Shown: positions 52,670-60,901, counted from the first letter of the stretch. The stretch is 64,000 bases of DNA from Chitinophaga sp. 180180018-3 (GCF_037893185.1 NZ_CP140772.1:1302001-1366000); one strand, 5' to 3'. Program-made: numbers and translations. Notes: generated by a model not told the origin, from the letters alone.

Positions 52670-54229
52670 TTATTTTTTACCATACTTACGGAATGCCGCT
52701 ACAAATTGGAAAATAAAAAAACCTACCACCAATTTGCCAAAAAAATCTACTGCCAGGGTGAAATGACCAAATTCCCCTTTTGTTACCAGGAAGTCATTTC
52801 GGTGTGTTAAGTCGATAAAAGCAAAATAGTAGCCGATAAGCGACGGATCAAAATCAGCCTGGCAATTGAAGATCCGCCCCAAAGTCACCAGATACAGGAT
52901 ATAAACAATCCCGGAACTGATCCAAAAACCCCAAAAGGCTCTTTTAAGTGATATACCGTGATTGTTGGAAACCTTGTTAATGCAGAGTATTACATTATCC
53001 CACCAGGATAAACGTTTGATCTCCCGCAGGGCATCGTTGGAAACAGCATGCAATTTCAGGGATTCCTGAAAATTGCCCGTCCCTTCCAATGCTTTGCGCA
53101 ATTGTAGGAAAATCTCGTACATATCCATGTGGTAGTTGTCTTTCTTCTTGTGGGGATAGTGAATGTTTTCTACCGAACGGAAATTGTCGAACTGCCTGTA
53201 GTCATCCGGGAAATTGCAGGCCGAAAAAATAGTTTTGGAAAAGCGTGTACGGAAAAGAGAAACGCTACTGTAAGCAGCAAAATCAAAATTATCAAACCAA
53301 GCATTATCCAACGTACACTGGTGTATCTCTACCTTTGATACGTCATCCGGTTTTCCCGCCGCATCAGGGCCGGCCAAAACGTCAGCAGGTACTCGTTTTT
53401 GCTGCGTACTGATGTAGTAAAAAACCAATTCCCCTTTAGGTACCAATTTGCGCAGGTATAATCGGTCGATGGTGCATTCTTCCACATTTATTTTACCGCT
53501 GGCCGTTCCTTGCAGTGAGAGGGTACGCAGGTAAATGTTTTTTACTTCTGTTACCTTCGCCTTATCCGTACCACTGTACTTAATATCCAGATTCAGGCTC
53601 ATGCTGGCTTTTTCACCAGCGGTTAGCCTGTAACGGTAACGTGAATCCCTTATTTTGTCCAGTTTCGTTTTATAGATTCCTGGCTTACCGGTAGCGTCAT
53701 GCTGCGCTACAACGTGTAGATTCTCAATATCCTCCACATAGTATGCTATCTTTCGCTCTAATAGCCTATTGAACTGGTCCTTATTTCCCAATTTGCGAAG
53801 CAAGGCCCGCCAGCGCAATGGATAAATAGTCGATTCGGTGTATTCAATGCGCACCAGATCGGTGTTTTTGATGAAAAAACCATCGCTAATGCAATTTACC
53901 AGTTGAACGCTTTTCAGTTCTCCTTCCCGCATCACACCGCTGTCGATAATAGTATTATGAAAATAAACGCCCAGGTTTTTACCTACTGCGGATCGCACTT
54001 CCAGCCGTTCGATGAAGCAGTCAAGAAAAGTAAGGTCTATCAGGTCATATGCCAGGGGCTGATCGTAAATAATGGTCACCTTCTTAAACAGGCAGCGTTC
54101 CAGGAAAAGCATGGACTTACCAGGTAATGCGGTCACATGTTGAAACATGGCCGTGGTGAGCTCAATTTCAATGTCACCAAACGCTTTGTCAGCTATTGGC
54201 TGATAAGGGGTAATAGGTAGTACAGCCAT
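52670..54229 (-). CDS. Pentapeptide-like beta-helix protein with C-terminal channel-like membrane segments
   Basis: A 519-residue protein. Residues about 20-130 and 210-340 have repeated short strands of the pentapeptide/beta-helix type (LFLERCLFKKVTIIYDQPL; VSLFRTRFSKTIFSACNF). The last 110 residues hold two membrane segments (GFWISSGIVYILYLVTLG; LVVGFFIFQFVAAFRK) with a loop between (YYFAFIDLTHRNDFL). That TM-loop-TM layout recalls two-helix ion channels, but no potassium filter motif is present. Neighbours are a GIY-YIG protein and an XRE regulator in the same direction. A membrane effector in phage defence is an inference. Confidence 0.6.
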   Translation of the reverse strand: MAVLPITPYQPIADKAFGDIEIELTTAMFQHVTALPGKSMLFLERCLFKKVTIIYDQPLAYDLIDLTFLDCFIERLEVRSAVGKNLGVYFHNTIIDSGVMREGELKSVQLVNCISDGFFIKNTDLVRIEYTESTIYPLRWRALLRKLGNKDQFNRLLERKIAYYVEDIENLHVVAQHDATGKPGIYKTKLDKIRDSRYRYRLTAGEKASMSLNLDIKYSGTDKAKVTEVKNIYLRTLSLQGTASGKINVEECTIDRLYLRKLVPKGELVFYYISTQQKRVPADVLAGPDAAGKPDDVSKVEIHQCTLDNAWFDNFDFAAYSSVSLFRTRFSKTIFSACNFPDDYRQFDNFRSVENIHYPHKKKDNYHMDMYEIFLQLRKALEGTGNFQESLKLHAVSNDALREIKRLSWWDNVILCINKVSNNHGISLKRAFWGFWISSGIVYILYLVTLGRIFNCQADFDPSLIGYYFAFIDLTHRNDFLVTKGEFGHFTLAVDFFGKLVVGFFIFQFVAAFRKYGKK

Positions 54230-54257
54230 AAGGAACTAAATTTCATGGTGGTAAAAG

Positions 54258-54638
54258 TCAATCGAGCACTGTATGTAATCCCACGTGCAACGGGCATAAC
54301 ATGCCACAGGCAAGGGCTTCGAGCAGTACCCGTTCACGGGCATTTGCCACAGGAAGAAACTGGAAGCTGAAACCTGTTCTCACCGTTAGATGTTTTGGTT
54401 GAAGATAATTACGTACAAAGGAAGATTGCCCGTAAATATGGTTGTTTAACCGCTGGCAAAGCCCGTCTTTTCCTGTACGGGTATTGCCAACATGCGCAAC
54501 AATGTTATCCTGATAAATAATATATACGCCCTTTAGACCCGTGATATTTAACCCGCCCCGCTCCGGGAACGGGTGGAGTGGCTCGTTTACCAGCGCGTCA
54601 AAAAGCTGTCTTATCCGTAGGGTTTCTTCGCTGTTCAT
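54258..54638 (-). CDS. GIY-YIG-like nuclease domain protein
   Basis: A 126-residue protein with the GIY-YIG fold pattern: GVYIIYQDNIVAHVGNT (the GVY...HVG strands), then GLCQRLNNHIYGQSSF, and a late Glu in RERVLLEALA. The YIG-equivalent is HVG, and the usual catalytic Arg position is Arg/Gln-rich. It may be an active small nuclease or a degenerate DNA-binding form. It lies between the XRE regulator and the pentapeptide-like protein on the same strand. Confidence 0.65.
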   Translation of the reverse strand: MNSEETLRIRQLFDALVNEPLHPFPERGGLNITGLKGVYIIYQDNIVAHVGNTRTGKDGLCQRLNNHIYGQSSFVRNYLQPKHLTVRTGFSFQFLPVANARERVLLEALACGMLCPLHVGLHTVLD

Positions 54639-54648
54639 GTATAAGGGT

Positions 54649-55077
54649 TTATTGGCCCAGTGCCTTTTTTAAGCGGTCGATTTCGGCTTTGTATTCCGCC
54701 CGCTCTTTTTCCCAAAACTCCAGCAACTTATCCAAAGGCATTACATAGGTTTGCTGATTATGAATATGCGTTGCAAATTGTTGATGGGAATGATCGTGGT
54801 TGGTAAACGTATTATTAAAAACCTGAATGGCAGAATCCAGATCCAGGTGTTTAAGAACTTCCGGCGTTACTTTAAGAATTTCAGCAATATGTTGCAATAG
54901 TTCTTCATCTGCTATTTCCGGGCGATCCTCTAAATCGCTAATGAACTGCTGGCTCACCGGGTGGCCGCTTTTTTCTTCCAGCATATGGGCAAGTCCTGCC
55001 TGGGAATAATCCCACAGCAGCCGGAACCTTCTGATATTCAAGCCCACATGGGCGGTGGGTTTGGAGCTATTTACCAT
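54649..55077 (-). CDS. XRE-family regulator with coiled-coil tail
   Basis: A 142-residue protein with a Cro/C1-type HTH at about 10-70 (IRRFRLLWDYSQAGLAHMLE; VSQQFISDLEDRP) and a C-terminal coiled coil (WEKERAEYKAEIDRLKKAL), likely for dimerisation. It is divergent from the gene at 55237; between them are nested inverted repeats. It starts 11 bases upstream of the GIY-YIG gene's region and probably regulates that operon. Confidence 0.85.
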   Translation of the reverse strand: MVNSSKPTAHVGLNIRRFRLLWDYSQAGLAHMLEEKSGHPVSQQFISDLEDRPEIADEELLQHIAEILKVTPEVLKHLDLDSAIQVFNNTFTNHDHSHQQFATHIHNQQTYVMPLDKLLEFWEKERAEYKAEIDRLKKALGQ

Positions 55078-55129
55078 AAAGCGTTAATTCTGTGTATTCA
55101 CAAATATATAAAATCCTGAACGTAAGATG

Positions 55130-55191
55130 ACAAGTTGCCGTAAAGTACGGCTGTCGGCGGTAGGTTACGGCATTAATGGGTGCTAACTTGT
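55130..55191. repeat. Nested inverted repeats between divergent genes
   Basis: ACAAGTT (55130-55136) pairs with AACTTGT (55185-55191). Inside, GCCGTA (55137-55142) and TACGGC (55146-55151) form a tight palindrome with a 3-base centre, and TTACGGC recurs at 55165-55171. These are candidate operator sites for the XRE regulator at 54649-55077, located between divergent genes. Confidence 0.45.
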
Positions 55192-55236
55192 AAACAGATG
55201 ATGAAACCAATTTAGTAACCCGACAACTATCCTGTA

Positions 55237-55842
55237 ATGAAAAAACATGACTACCTGGATACCTCGTTGTGGTATAAGGAAAAAATCAAAGATCCCTTTC
55301 AGGTGATTGCCGAAGCCTTTAGCTTCGCCGAAATCTCCTTTTACCGCAAACTCATTACGCGGGTATTGCATGCCGCCAGTTCCGAAAAAGTGTATAGCAA
55401 ATGTTCTCCCTCCAACCTGCTGTTTGAAATGAAAATGCTGGAATCGGTCATCAATGCTGCTTACCTGATTTACAAAGAGAGGCGAAAAAGCCCTTTGCTT
55501 ATTTCCAGCGCAGATTTACAGAACAGGAACCTTTATTACACGGGACGCCCTGGCACCGAATACGATGATATGCCAAAGTCCCTTTCCCAAAAAGAGTTCA
55601 TGAACCCTTACCTGGTATTTAAACGCTCTTTTAAACGCCTTCCACTTGATAAGTTGAAAGGGCAGATTGAAGAAATAGTAGAGTACTCGCTTTCTGCTCA
55701 CGCCTATGACGATATTGAAATAGACTGTTTATCCCTATACCTGCAACTTAACAAGATCGTAGAAGCCGCCCATCTTATTGATGTTCGTGAGATCATCCAT
55801 GTTGACGGCCACCTGAAAAACAGGCTCAAAACCACGTATTAA
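55237..55842 (+). CDS. Hypothetical protein, first of a two-gene unit
   Basis: A 201-residue, mostly helical protein (IAEAFSFAEISFYRKLITRV; IEEIVEYSLSAHAYDDIEID). The four-helix character and the adjacent nucleotidyltransferase-like gene suggest a HEPN-type partner. The HEPN catalytic Rx4-6H motif is not clearly present, however, so the assignment is left open. No signal peptide. It precedes the next gene by 10 bases. Confidence 0.6.
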   Translation: MKKHDYLDTSLWYKEKIKDPFQVIAEAFSFAEISFYRKLITRVLHAASSEKVYSKCSPSNLLFEMKMLESVINAAYLIYKERRKSPLLISSADLQNRNLYYTGRPGTEYDDMPKSLSQKEFMNPYLVFKRSFKRLPLDKLKGQIEEIVEYSLSAHAYDDIEIDCLSLYLQLNKIVEAAHLIDVREIIHVDGHLKNRLKTTY

Positions 55843-55852
55843 ATTATCTTAC

Positions 55853-56470
55853 ATGAAAACACGTAAATCCATCAGCCACCTCACGGGCAATGAACAGACC
55901 ACCCTGCATGAAATAAAAAAGCAAGTGGTGAAAATGGTACAACCGCTGATTATCTACTGTTACGGCAGTGAGTTGAACACCACCATCAGGCGAAGCTGTT
56001 TTACTACGCCTGTACGGGAAGAGAGCTGGCAATTTAGTTGTGACCTCCTGGTTGTAGTTCCCGACAATCACGAACTTCCGGCTACCATTGCCACCGAAAT
56101 TGCCGAGGCAACCGCACAATGGGGCCGGGTCACCGTTCGGGTTCATACCCATGAAGTCGTATCACGGCATCTGCACAATGAAAATCTATTTTTTTCATGG
56201 GTGCATAAATTTGCGATGCTACTCTATGAGCAAAATGGCGCCACTGCAAAATTGCCGCCGCCAATCAATAAGCGAGCGGAATATCAGCAGCAGGCTTTCC
56301 AGTTTTATACAGCCAATCCTGAAATGCCTTCTTACCTTACGGAGAAACTGGTAACTATCGTTCAGGAAATTCCCGTCCAGTCTACAAGAACCGAGCAAAA
56401 GCCCATTGAACTTAGGTTATTTCTTTATTTAAAAGACGGAAAACTCGAACAGGCAACGACCGGCAGTTAA
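55853..56470 (+). CDS. Nucleotidyltransferase-like protein (degenerate MNT)
   Basis: A 205-residue protein with a pattern like minimal nucleotidyltransferases: IIYCYGSELNTT near residue 37 (Gly-Ser) and CDLLVVVPDN near 62, where Asp-x-Leu-Val normally gives the metal-binding carboxylates. The spacing is longer than usual and the second catalytic Asp is not clear. Paired with the helical gene upstream, it could form a HEPN/MNT-type toxin-antitoxin or defence pair; this is an inference. Confidence 0.5.
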   Translation: MKTRKSISHLTGNEQTTLHEIKKQVVKMVQPLIIYCYGSELNTTIRRSCFTTPVREESWQFSCDLLVVVPDNHELPATIATEIAEATAQWGRVTVRVHTHEVVSRHLHNENLFFSWVHKFAMLLYEQNGATAKLPPPINKRAEYQQQAFQFYTANPEMPSYLTEKLVTIVQEIPVQSTRTEQKPIELRLFLYLKDGKLEQATTGS

Positions 56471-56509
56471 AAAACATTCTGCAACATCCATCCGAAAACG
56501 TCCGTTTTT

Positions 56510-56537
56510 TCTTACACCTGTATGTGGTGGTGTAAGA
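56510..56537. promoter_or_regulatory. Palindrome TCTTACACC-N10-GGTGTAAGA upstream of the excisionase-like gene
   Basis: The same nine-base arms and 10-base spacing as at 32971-32998. It ends 40 bases before ATG 56577, and 18 bases before a CCATTTTG sequence (56556-56563) whose TTTG could serve as part of a -7 box. Candidate RteC-type operator controlling excision. Confidence 0.65.
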
Positions 56538-56576
56538 GAAGTTCCGCTCACCGGGCCATTTTGCAGTAAAAAAACG

Positions 56577-56828
56577 ATGGTAAATAAGGACGAACTGGTG
56601 GTAATGCGGGCTATTGCCCTTTGTTTTAAACCCTTTTTAAAGCCGGAGGAAGCGCAGGTGTACACCAACCTGGGAAAGTCACAACTGGCGAAAAAAGCAC
56701 AGGAAATGGGCGTTTACAAAAACGCAAGCGGATACTATAAACGGGAGGAGCTGGATTGCCTGATGAATGGCGAAGCGTCACCATTCATCGCAGCGGCAGC
56801 CAGCCTCTCCATTAAAAAGATCAAATAA
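56577..56828 (+). CDS. Excisionase-like HTH protein
   Basis: An 83-residue protein with a helix-turn-helix of the excisionase/MerR-like (HTH_17) type: FLKPEEAQVYTNLGKSQLAK, then KKAQEMGVYKNASGYYKREE, with the usual aromatic wing and final LDCLM helix. Such proteins act as recombination directionality factors that turn the integrase towards excision. It lies 40 bases after the palindrome shared with the tra operon and 2.7 kb from the integrase gene. Similar HTH proteins can also be simple regulators. Confidence 0.6.
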   Translation: MVNKDELVVMRAIALCFKPFLKPEEAQVYTNLGKSQLAKKAQEMGVYKNASGYYKREELDCLMNGEASPFIAAAASLSIKKIK

Positions 56829-56946
56829 TTCCCCGATAAAAAAGTATCGGAAATAAAACTCAACGATAGGCTCTCTCGTAAATTTAATGGCTGCTTTGCT
56901 TCACCTGATAGATGTTTTACAAAATTTAATTAATTAGAGGAACCCA

Positions 56947-57480
56947 ATGAATCGTACCCCCTCAAAGCCCCCTGTAACCCGCAGACCGATTTTCCGCGTA
57001 ATACCCACTACAACCTGGGAGCGGGGCAATATGCTGTTTGACTATTGGCAGAAGTTTAAACACAGAAATATTCCTGCTATTCTAACAGACATAGACGATA
57101 AACAGTTTCACTTTCTTCAACAATTGCCGCAAACGGAAAGATTACTTTTCTTCCAAACTGCCTACGACCTCGCAGAAAAGCGGGCAATCGACTGCAAATT
57201 ATCGTCCAATCTGGATACGGTTTATATTGAAACACTGGCAAGTTCCAATAACTATGAGTTAAAAGTCCGTATATGGTTTTTGGACCAAAACATGGAGCCC
57301 AAACACGACTATCGTTTGCGCGTAACCGTTTGGGCCTGCAAGATGTTTCATGATTTACTGGACTTGCATTTTAAGTTGACAAGCCTTTACCATTTATACC
57401 GGAGCCGGCCATCATATATTGAACTGGTTCGTAGCGGCTTTATCAAAGATGACTATGGCAGGTTTGGGGATCTTTTATAG
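56947..57480 (+). CDS. Hypothetical protein
   Basis: A 177-residue soluble protein with a basic start (MNRTPSKPPVTRRPIFRVIP) and a helical rest (FHFLQQLPQTERLLFFQTAY; HDLLDLHFKLTSLYHLYRS). No motif recognised. It is 118 bases downstream of the excisionase-like gene. The 200 bases after it hold no gene I can see. Confidence 0.55.
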   Translation: MNRTPSKPPVTRRPIFRVIPTTTWERGNMLFDYWQKFKHRNIPAILTDIDDKQFHFLQQLPQTERLLFFQTAYDLAEKRAIDCKLSSNLDTVYIETLASSNNYELKVRIWFLDQNMEPKHDYRLRVTVWACKMFHDLLDLHFKLTSLYHLYRSRPSYIELVRSGFIKDDYGRFGDLL

Positions 57481-57682
57481 ACTCGAAAAATAACGCAATA
57501 AGTGTCTGCAAACCCTCCCATACAGCGGCACCGACGGGCGTAAATTCTGTCGCAAACAAGGGGAATACATGGTTCTTAAAATTAAAGTAGATAAGTTTAT
57601 TTATTAGGAATTGAGAAATTAATAGATTTAATTAAATTAGCACCTAACATTATGCTAAACAGATTTCTTATCCCGTAAACTC

Positions 57683-59422
57683 ATGAGCTACATTCCCAAA
57701 ACCATTAGTGAGGTTGTAACTGAATACCTCAATAAAAACACGTTTCTTCCGGCAATCCAAAGAGAATATGTATGGAACACTAAAGCCATTGAAAAGTTGT
57801 TTGATTCCATTATGGGTGACTATCCAATTAGTACATTTTTATTCTGGAAAATACGAGAGGAAAATAAAGATCAATGGACTGCATACGAATTTATCAGAGA
57901 TTTTGATGGAGAAAAACCGCATAACAAAGAAGCTAACCTGGCAGGGGTAAATCAAGATATTTTTTTGGTTCTGGACGGACAACAACGATTAACTTCACTT
58001 TTCATTGGACTGAAAGGCTCCTATAGATTTTTTTATTACAAATGGCATAAAACAAGGTTGTATTTCAATCTTCTCACTCCGGTAGTTGAACCTGAAAATC
58101 CCGAAGAACTCACATACGACTTTGAATTTCGGACAGACAAACTATCCGACCCTAAAAACCCAAAGCCTCAATATTGGTATTTAGTAGGAGATATACTTAA
58201 TCATGCGGATGCGGAAGATGCAAAGAAAAGCATCAAAGGCGATCTGGCAAATTTTACAGAAGAACAAAAGGATATAGCCAATACGCATATTGGTCGTTTA
58301 CATTCCCGCGTCCATACACTTCGTTTGTTAAACTATTACGAAGAGAAGTCCCAAAGCTATAATAAAGTCGTTGAAGCATTTATCCGTGCAAATACCGGAG
58401 GGGTAAAACTAGGATACAGTGATATTCTTTTATCTACTGCCACTGCAAAATGGAATACATTGAATGCAAGGGAGGAAATTCACGAATTTACGGATGATAT
58501 TAATAAGATTGGTAACGGTTATACGTTTGAGAAAGATTTCGTATTGAAAGGGTGCCTTTATTTAACCGACAATCTGCCTATTCAGTACAAGGTCGAGAAT
58601 TTTACCAGAGCCAATCTGGAAAAGATAGAAAACAATTGGGAAGTAACGAAAAGCTCAATAGAAAAAGCGATAAAGCTAGTTGCAAAATTTGGATTTAACG
58701 ATAAAAACCTTGTTTCCAAAGGCGCACTATTACCCATCGCTCTATACATCCAGCTTCTAAACAAACGTAATTTTATTGAATCTACATCAAGCGCAGATGT
58801 AGTTAATCAACTGTCAATTCAACGCTGGCTTACCGTGGCTTTGTTGAAAAATGCCTTTGGTGGGTCATCTGATAGAACATTAAAATTAGTGCAAGATGTC
58901 ATAAAAACCCAACAGGATTTGTCAAAGTTTCCATTCGATGAAATAAATAAAAAACTCAATATTAACACTTCGTTCAATGAAATTGAGATTGAGCAATTAC
59001 TTAGTGTTAGCTATGGAACGAAGTATAGTTATCTGCTCTTGTCATTGCTGTATCCAAATCGCGATTGGAAAGATAGCAAGTATCACGAAGATCACATTTA
59101 CCCCAAATCTGAATTTACTACCGCCAAACTGAAACAACGTGGTTACAGCGAATCTGCTATTAAAGAGTATCAACGTTACTTTAATACAGTGGCTAATCTA
59201 CAGCTTTTAACAGATAAAGAAAATTTTGAAAAAAAAGCCATCGAATTTGATAAGTGGATTGGTAGCCGAGATGAAAACTTTAAGAATCGCCATACAATTC
59301 CAGCCCTAAGTTCCTATGATTTCGATAGTTTTTTGGTGTTTATAGATCATCGAAGTGGACTTGTAAAAGGCATGTTGAAACAAATCATTGTGGATATAGC
59401 TACTGTGAAAGAACTGGCATGA
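57683..59422 (+). CDS. GmrSD-like DUF262/DUF1524 protein, probable DNA-modification-dependent defence nuclease
   Basis: A 579-residue protein. The N-terminal DUF262 domain carries LPAIQREYVWNTKAIEKLFD (about 17-40) and the nucleotide-handling motif LVLDGQQRLTSLFIGL (about 95-110). The C-terminal part has the DUF1524 HNH-type core EDHIYPKSEF near residue 470. This order is that of GmrSD-type type IV restriction enzymes and their relatives, which cut modified phage DNA. It stands alone between small genes and the integrase, a usual cargo position. Confidence 0.85.
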   Translation: MSYIPKTISEVVTEYLNKNTFLPAIQREYVWNTKAIEKLFDSIMGDYPISTFLFWKIREENKDQWTAYEFIRDFDGEKPHNKEANLAGVNQDIFLVLDGQQRLTSLFIGLKGSYRFFYYKWHKTRLYFNLLTPVVEPENPEELTYDFEFRTDKLSDPKNPKPQYWYLVGDILNHADAEDAKKSIKGDLANFTEEQKDIANTHIGRLHSRVHTLRLLNYYEEKSQSYNKVVEAFIRANTGGVKLGYSDILLSTATAKWNTLNAREEIHEFTDDINKIGNGYTFEKDFVLKGCLYLTDNLPIQYKVENFTRANLEKIENNWEVTKSSIEKAIKLVAKFGFNDKNLVSKGALLPIALYIQLLNKRNFIESTSSADVVNQLSIQRWLTVALLKNAFGGSSDRTLKLVQDVIKTQQDLSKFPFDEINKKLNINTSFNEIEIEQLLSVSYGTKYSYLLLSLLYPNRDWKDSKYHEDHIYPKSEFTTAKLKQRGYSESAIKEYQRYFNTVANLQLLTDKENFEKKAIEFDKWIGSRDENFKNRHTIPALSSYDFDSFLVFIDHRSGLVKGMLKQIIVDIATVKELA

Positions 59423-59487
59423 TACCAAGCAACAGATTAAGAAATGAAGTAAATAGAACAAGCCGCCCTCATAAATAGTTAAATAGC

Positions 59488-59512
59488 AACGCCCGGAAAT
59501 CTACCGGGCGTT
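59488..59512. terminator. Hairpin between the GmrSD-like gene and the integrase
   Basis: AACGCCCGG (59488-59496), 7-base loop, CCGGGCGTT (59504-59512), a perfect 9-bp stem between convergent genes. The following T run is poor on both strands, so termination may be moderate. Confidence 0.55.
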
Positions 59513-59517
59513 GTTAG

Positions 59518-60645
59518 TCAGATGCTTAGAAAATAAGGTAGCAATTCCGGTGTAGGTAGCTGCGCTATGGTACCTTGCTGATCCTTTGGCCGATGCCGTT
59601 TATATGTTTTCTGTACCTGCACAGTAGTCGCATGTCCAAGCAGGTAGGCAATGGTTACATCATCCACCAGCTTATCCTGCAACAGTATCGAAAAACTTAA
59701 TCTCGCACATGACCAGGTGATATGTTTTTTAATGGTCGTTGCACTTACCCACTCGATAAGGATCTTATTTGCCCCGTCTGCACTAGGTAACCCGAATACA
59801 AACTGCCCACTGATGTCAGTATTTTCAGGTAAAGTGACCTCCAGGACCTTCCTGCGTTTTTCTAGGATCATACGGGCTATTGGATGGAGCGTTAACGTAA
59901 CGGGCAGACCTGTTTTGGCTTGTATAATTCGGGTAGTAAGTATCGCACCTTTGATTTGGCCCCAACGTAACTGGCTTACATCCACCCAACGCAGGCCGGT
60001 ATAGCAGCAGAAGATAAAGGCTTCCTGTACCTCCCTGTTAAAACAAGGGGTGTTAAGTAGCTCCAGGTATTCTTCTACTTCCAGGAACTCTTTAAGATGG
60101 GTACTCGGATTGGATTTTGCACTTACTTTCTCTGTAGGATTTTGCCTGTAGTAACCATCGGCAGTAGCGGCGGCCAACACCCATTTAAATCGGGTATAAT
60201 AATCGGAAGGCGTTTCGCCTGTATATTTATCTAGTAAATAGCGGCGAAACGCTTTGCAAAGATTTTCATTTACTTCTATCGGCGCCACGTAATCTTTACC
60301 AATGAACTTTTTGAACTGGGCTAGGCTGCATTGTAAATGCCGGTTGCCTTTTCGTTTATGTGTCTTTACGTATTCTTCGTAATAATCCAGAAAATTTTGC
60401 TTGAATTTATGCGGCGGGATAAAACCGGTGCCCACCGCCTGGCTTTCTATGATTAACTGGCTTTTCTTTAATTCAATGAGTGAAAGCGCCTGCTTGTTGT
60501 GGTTCTTTTCTGTTTGGTCTTTCGGTTTGGTGTAAATAAAAATGCCGGTAGTAGGTCGCTGTCCCTTGCCTCTGCCAAAGTCATAATAGAATACGATCTT
60601 GTCGCCTTTTTTTGTCTTTCTCTCCAGGAAATTCATACTGCACAC
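59518..60645 (-). CDS. int: Tyrosine recombinase (ICE integrase)
   Basis: A 375-residue integrase. It has an N-terminal SAM-like region, the first catalytic Arg in TGLRWVDVSQLRW, the C-terminal block ITWSCARLSFSILLQD, the LLGHATTVQVQKTYKRHRP motif and the Tyr nucleophile in QKTYKRH. In the common HxxR motif the histidine place is Ser (SCAR), a variant known in Bacteroidetes integrases. It inserts the ICE at a tRNA gene and with an excisionase removes it. Direct repeats and the tRNA-Leu lie beyond its start. Confidence 0.93.
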   Translation of the reverse strand: MCSMNFLERKTKKGDKIVFYYDFGRGKGQRPTTGIFIYTKPKDQTEKNHNKQALSLIELKKSQLIIESQAVGTGFIPPHKFKQNFLDYYEEYVKTHKRKGNRHLQCSLAQFKKFIGKDYVAPIEVNENLCKAFRRYLLDKYTGETPSDYYTRFKWVLAAATADGYYRQNPTEKVSAKSNPSTHLKEFLEVEEYLELLNTPCFNREVQEAFIFCCYTGLRWVDVSQLRWGQIKGAILTTRIIQAKTGLPVTLTLHPIARMILEKRRKVLEVTLPENTDISGQFVFGLPSADGANKILIEWVSATTIKKHITWSCARLSFSILLQDKLVDDVTIAYLLGHATTVQVQKTYKRHRPKDQQGTIAQLPTPELLPYFLSI

Positions 60646-60771
60646 ATTTTAAAGGTGATGCAATCCCGGCACAAGGATAGTGCCGTGCCGGCTTTCAAAG
60701 TCACACTGATAGCGCCATCGCAAGGAAATGGAAGAAAGGCGTCCAAAGATTTTTTTTTGTACACAACTGCC

Positions 60772-60901
60772 GGTGTGTCAGAAAAAAATGGTGTGTCACA
60801 AACGCGGTAAAACTGTCTGTTTTGGGTGTCATGAAAGGCACAAACGTGCTGGTCGTGTTCTCCCACCCGCACACGAATTTGGTGTGTCATTTGGTGTGTC
60901 A
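60772..60901 (+). repeat. Four direct repeats GGTGTGTCA, candidate integrase arm-type sites
   Basis: Exact copies at 60772-60780, 60790-60798, 60881-60889 and 60893-60901, in two close pairs. Partial copies occur near 60823 (GGGTGTCA) and 60905 (ATGTGTCA). They lie between the integrase start (60645) and the tRNA gene (61006), the place where arm-type sites of tyrosine integrases are expected. Their function is inferred. Confidence 0.6.

Noticed and set aside
52653..52676. AGGCCC...GGGCCT hairpin with a T run on the plus strand
   Set aside because: No plus-strand gene ends here; on the minus strand there is no T run, so it is not listed as a terminator.
55237..55842. HEPN nuclease assignment for the first gene of the pair
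   Set aside because: No clear Rx4-6H catalytic motif; kept only as a possibility.
60772..60901. Direct repeats read as a CRISPR-like array
   Set aside because: Nine-base repeats with irregular spacing; no array structure and no cas genes.
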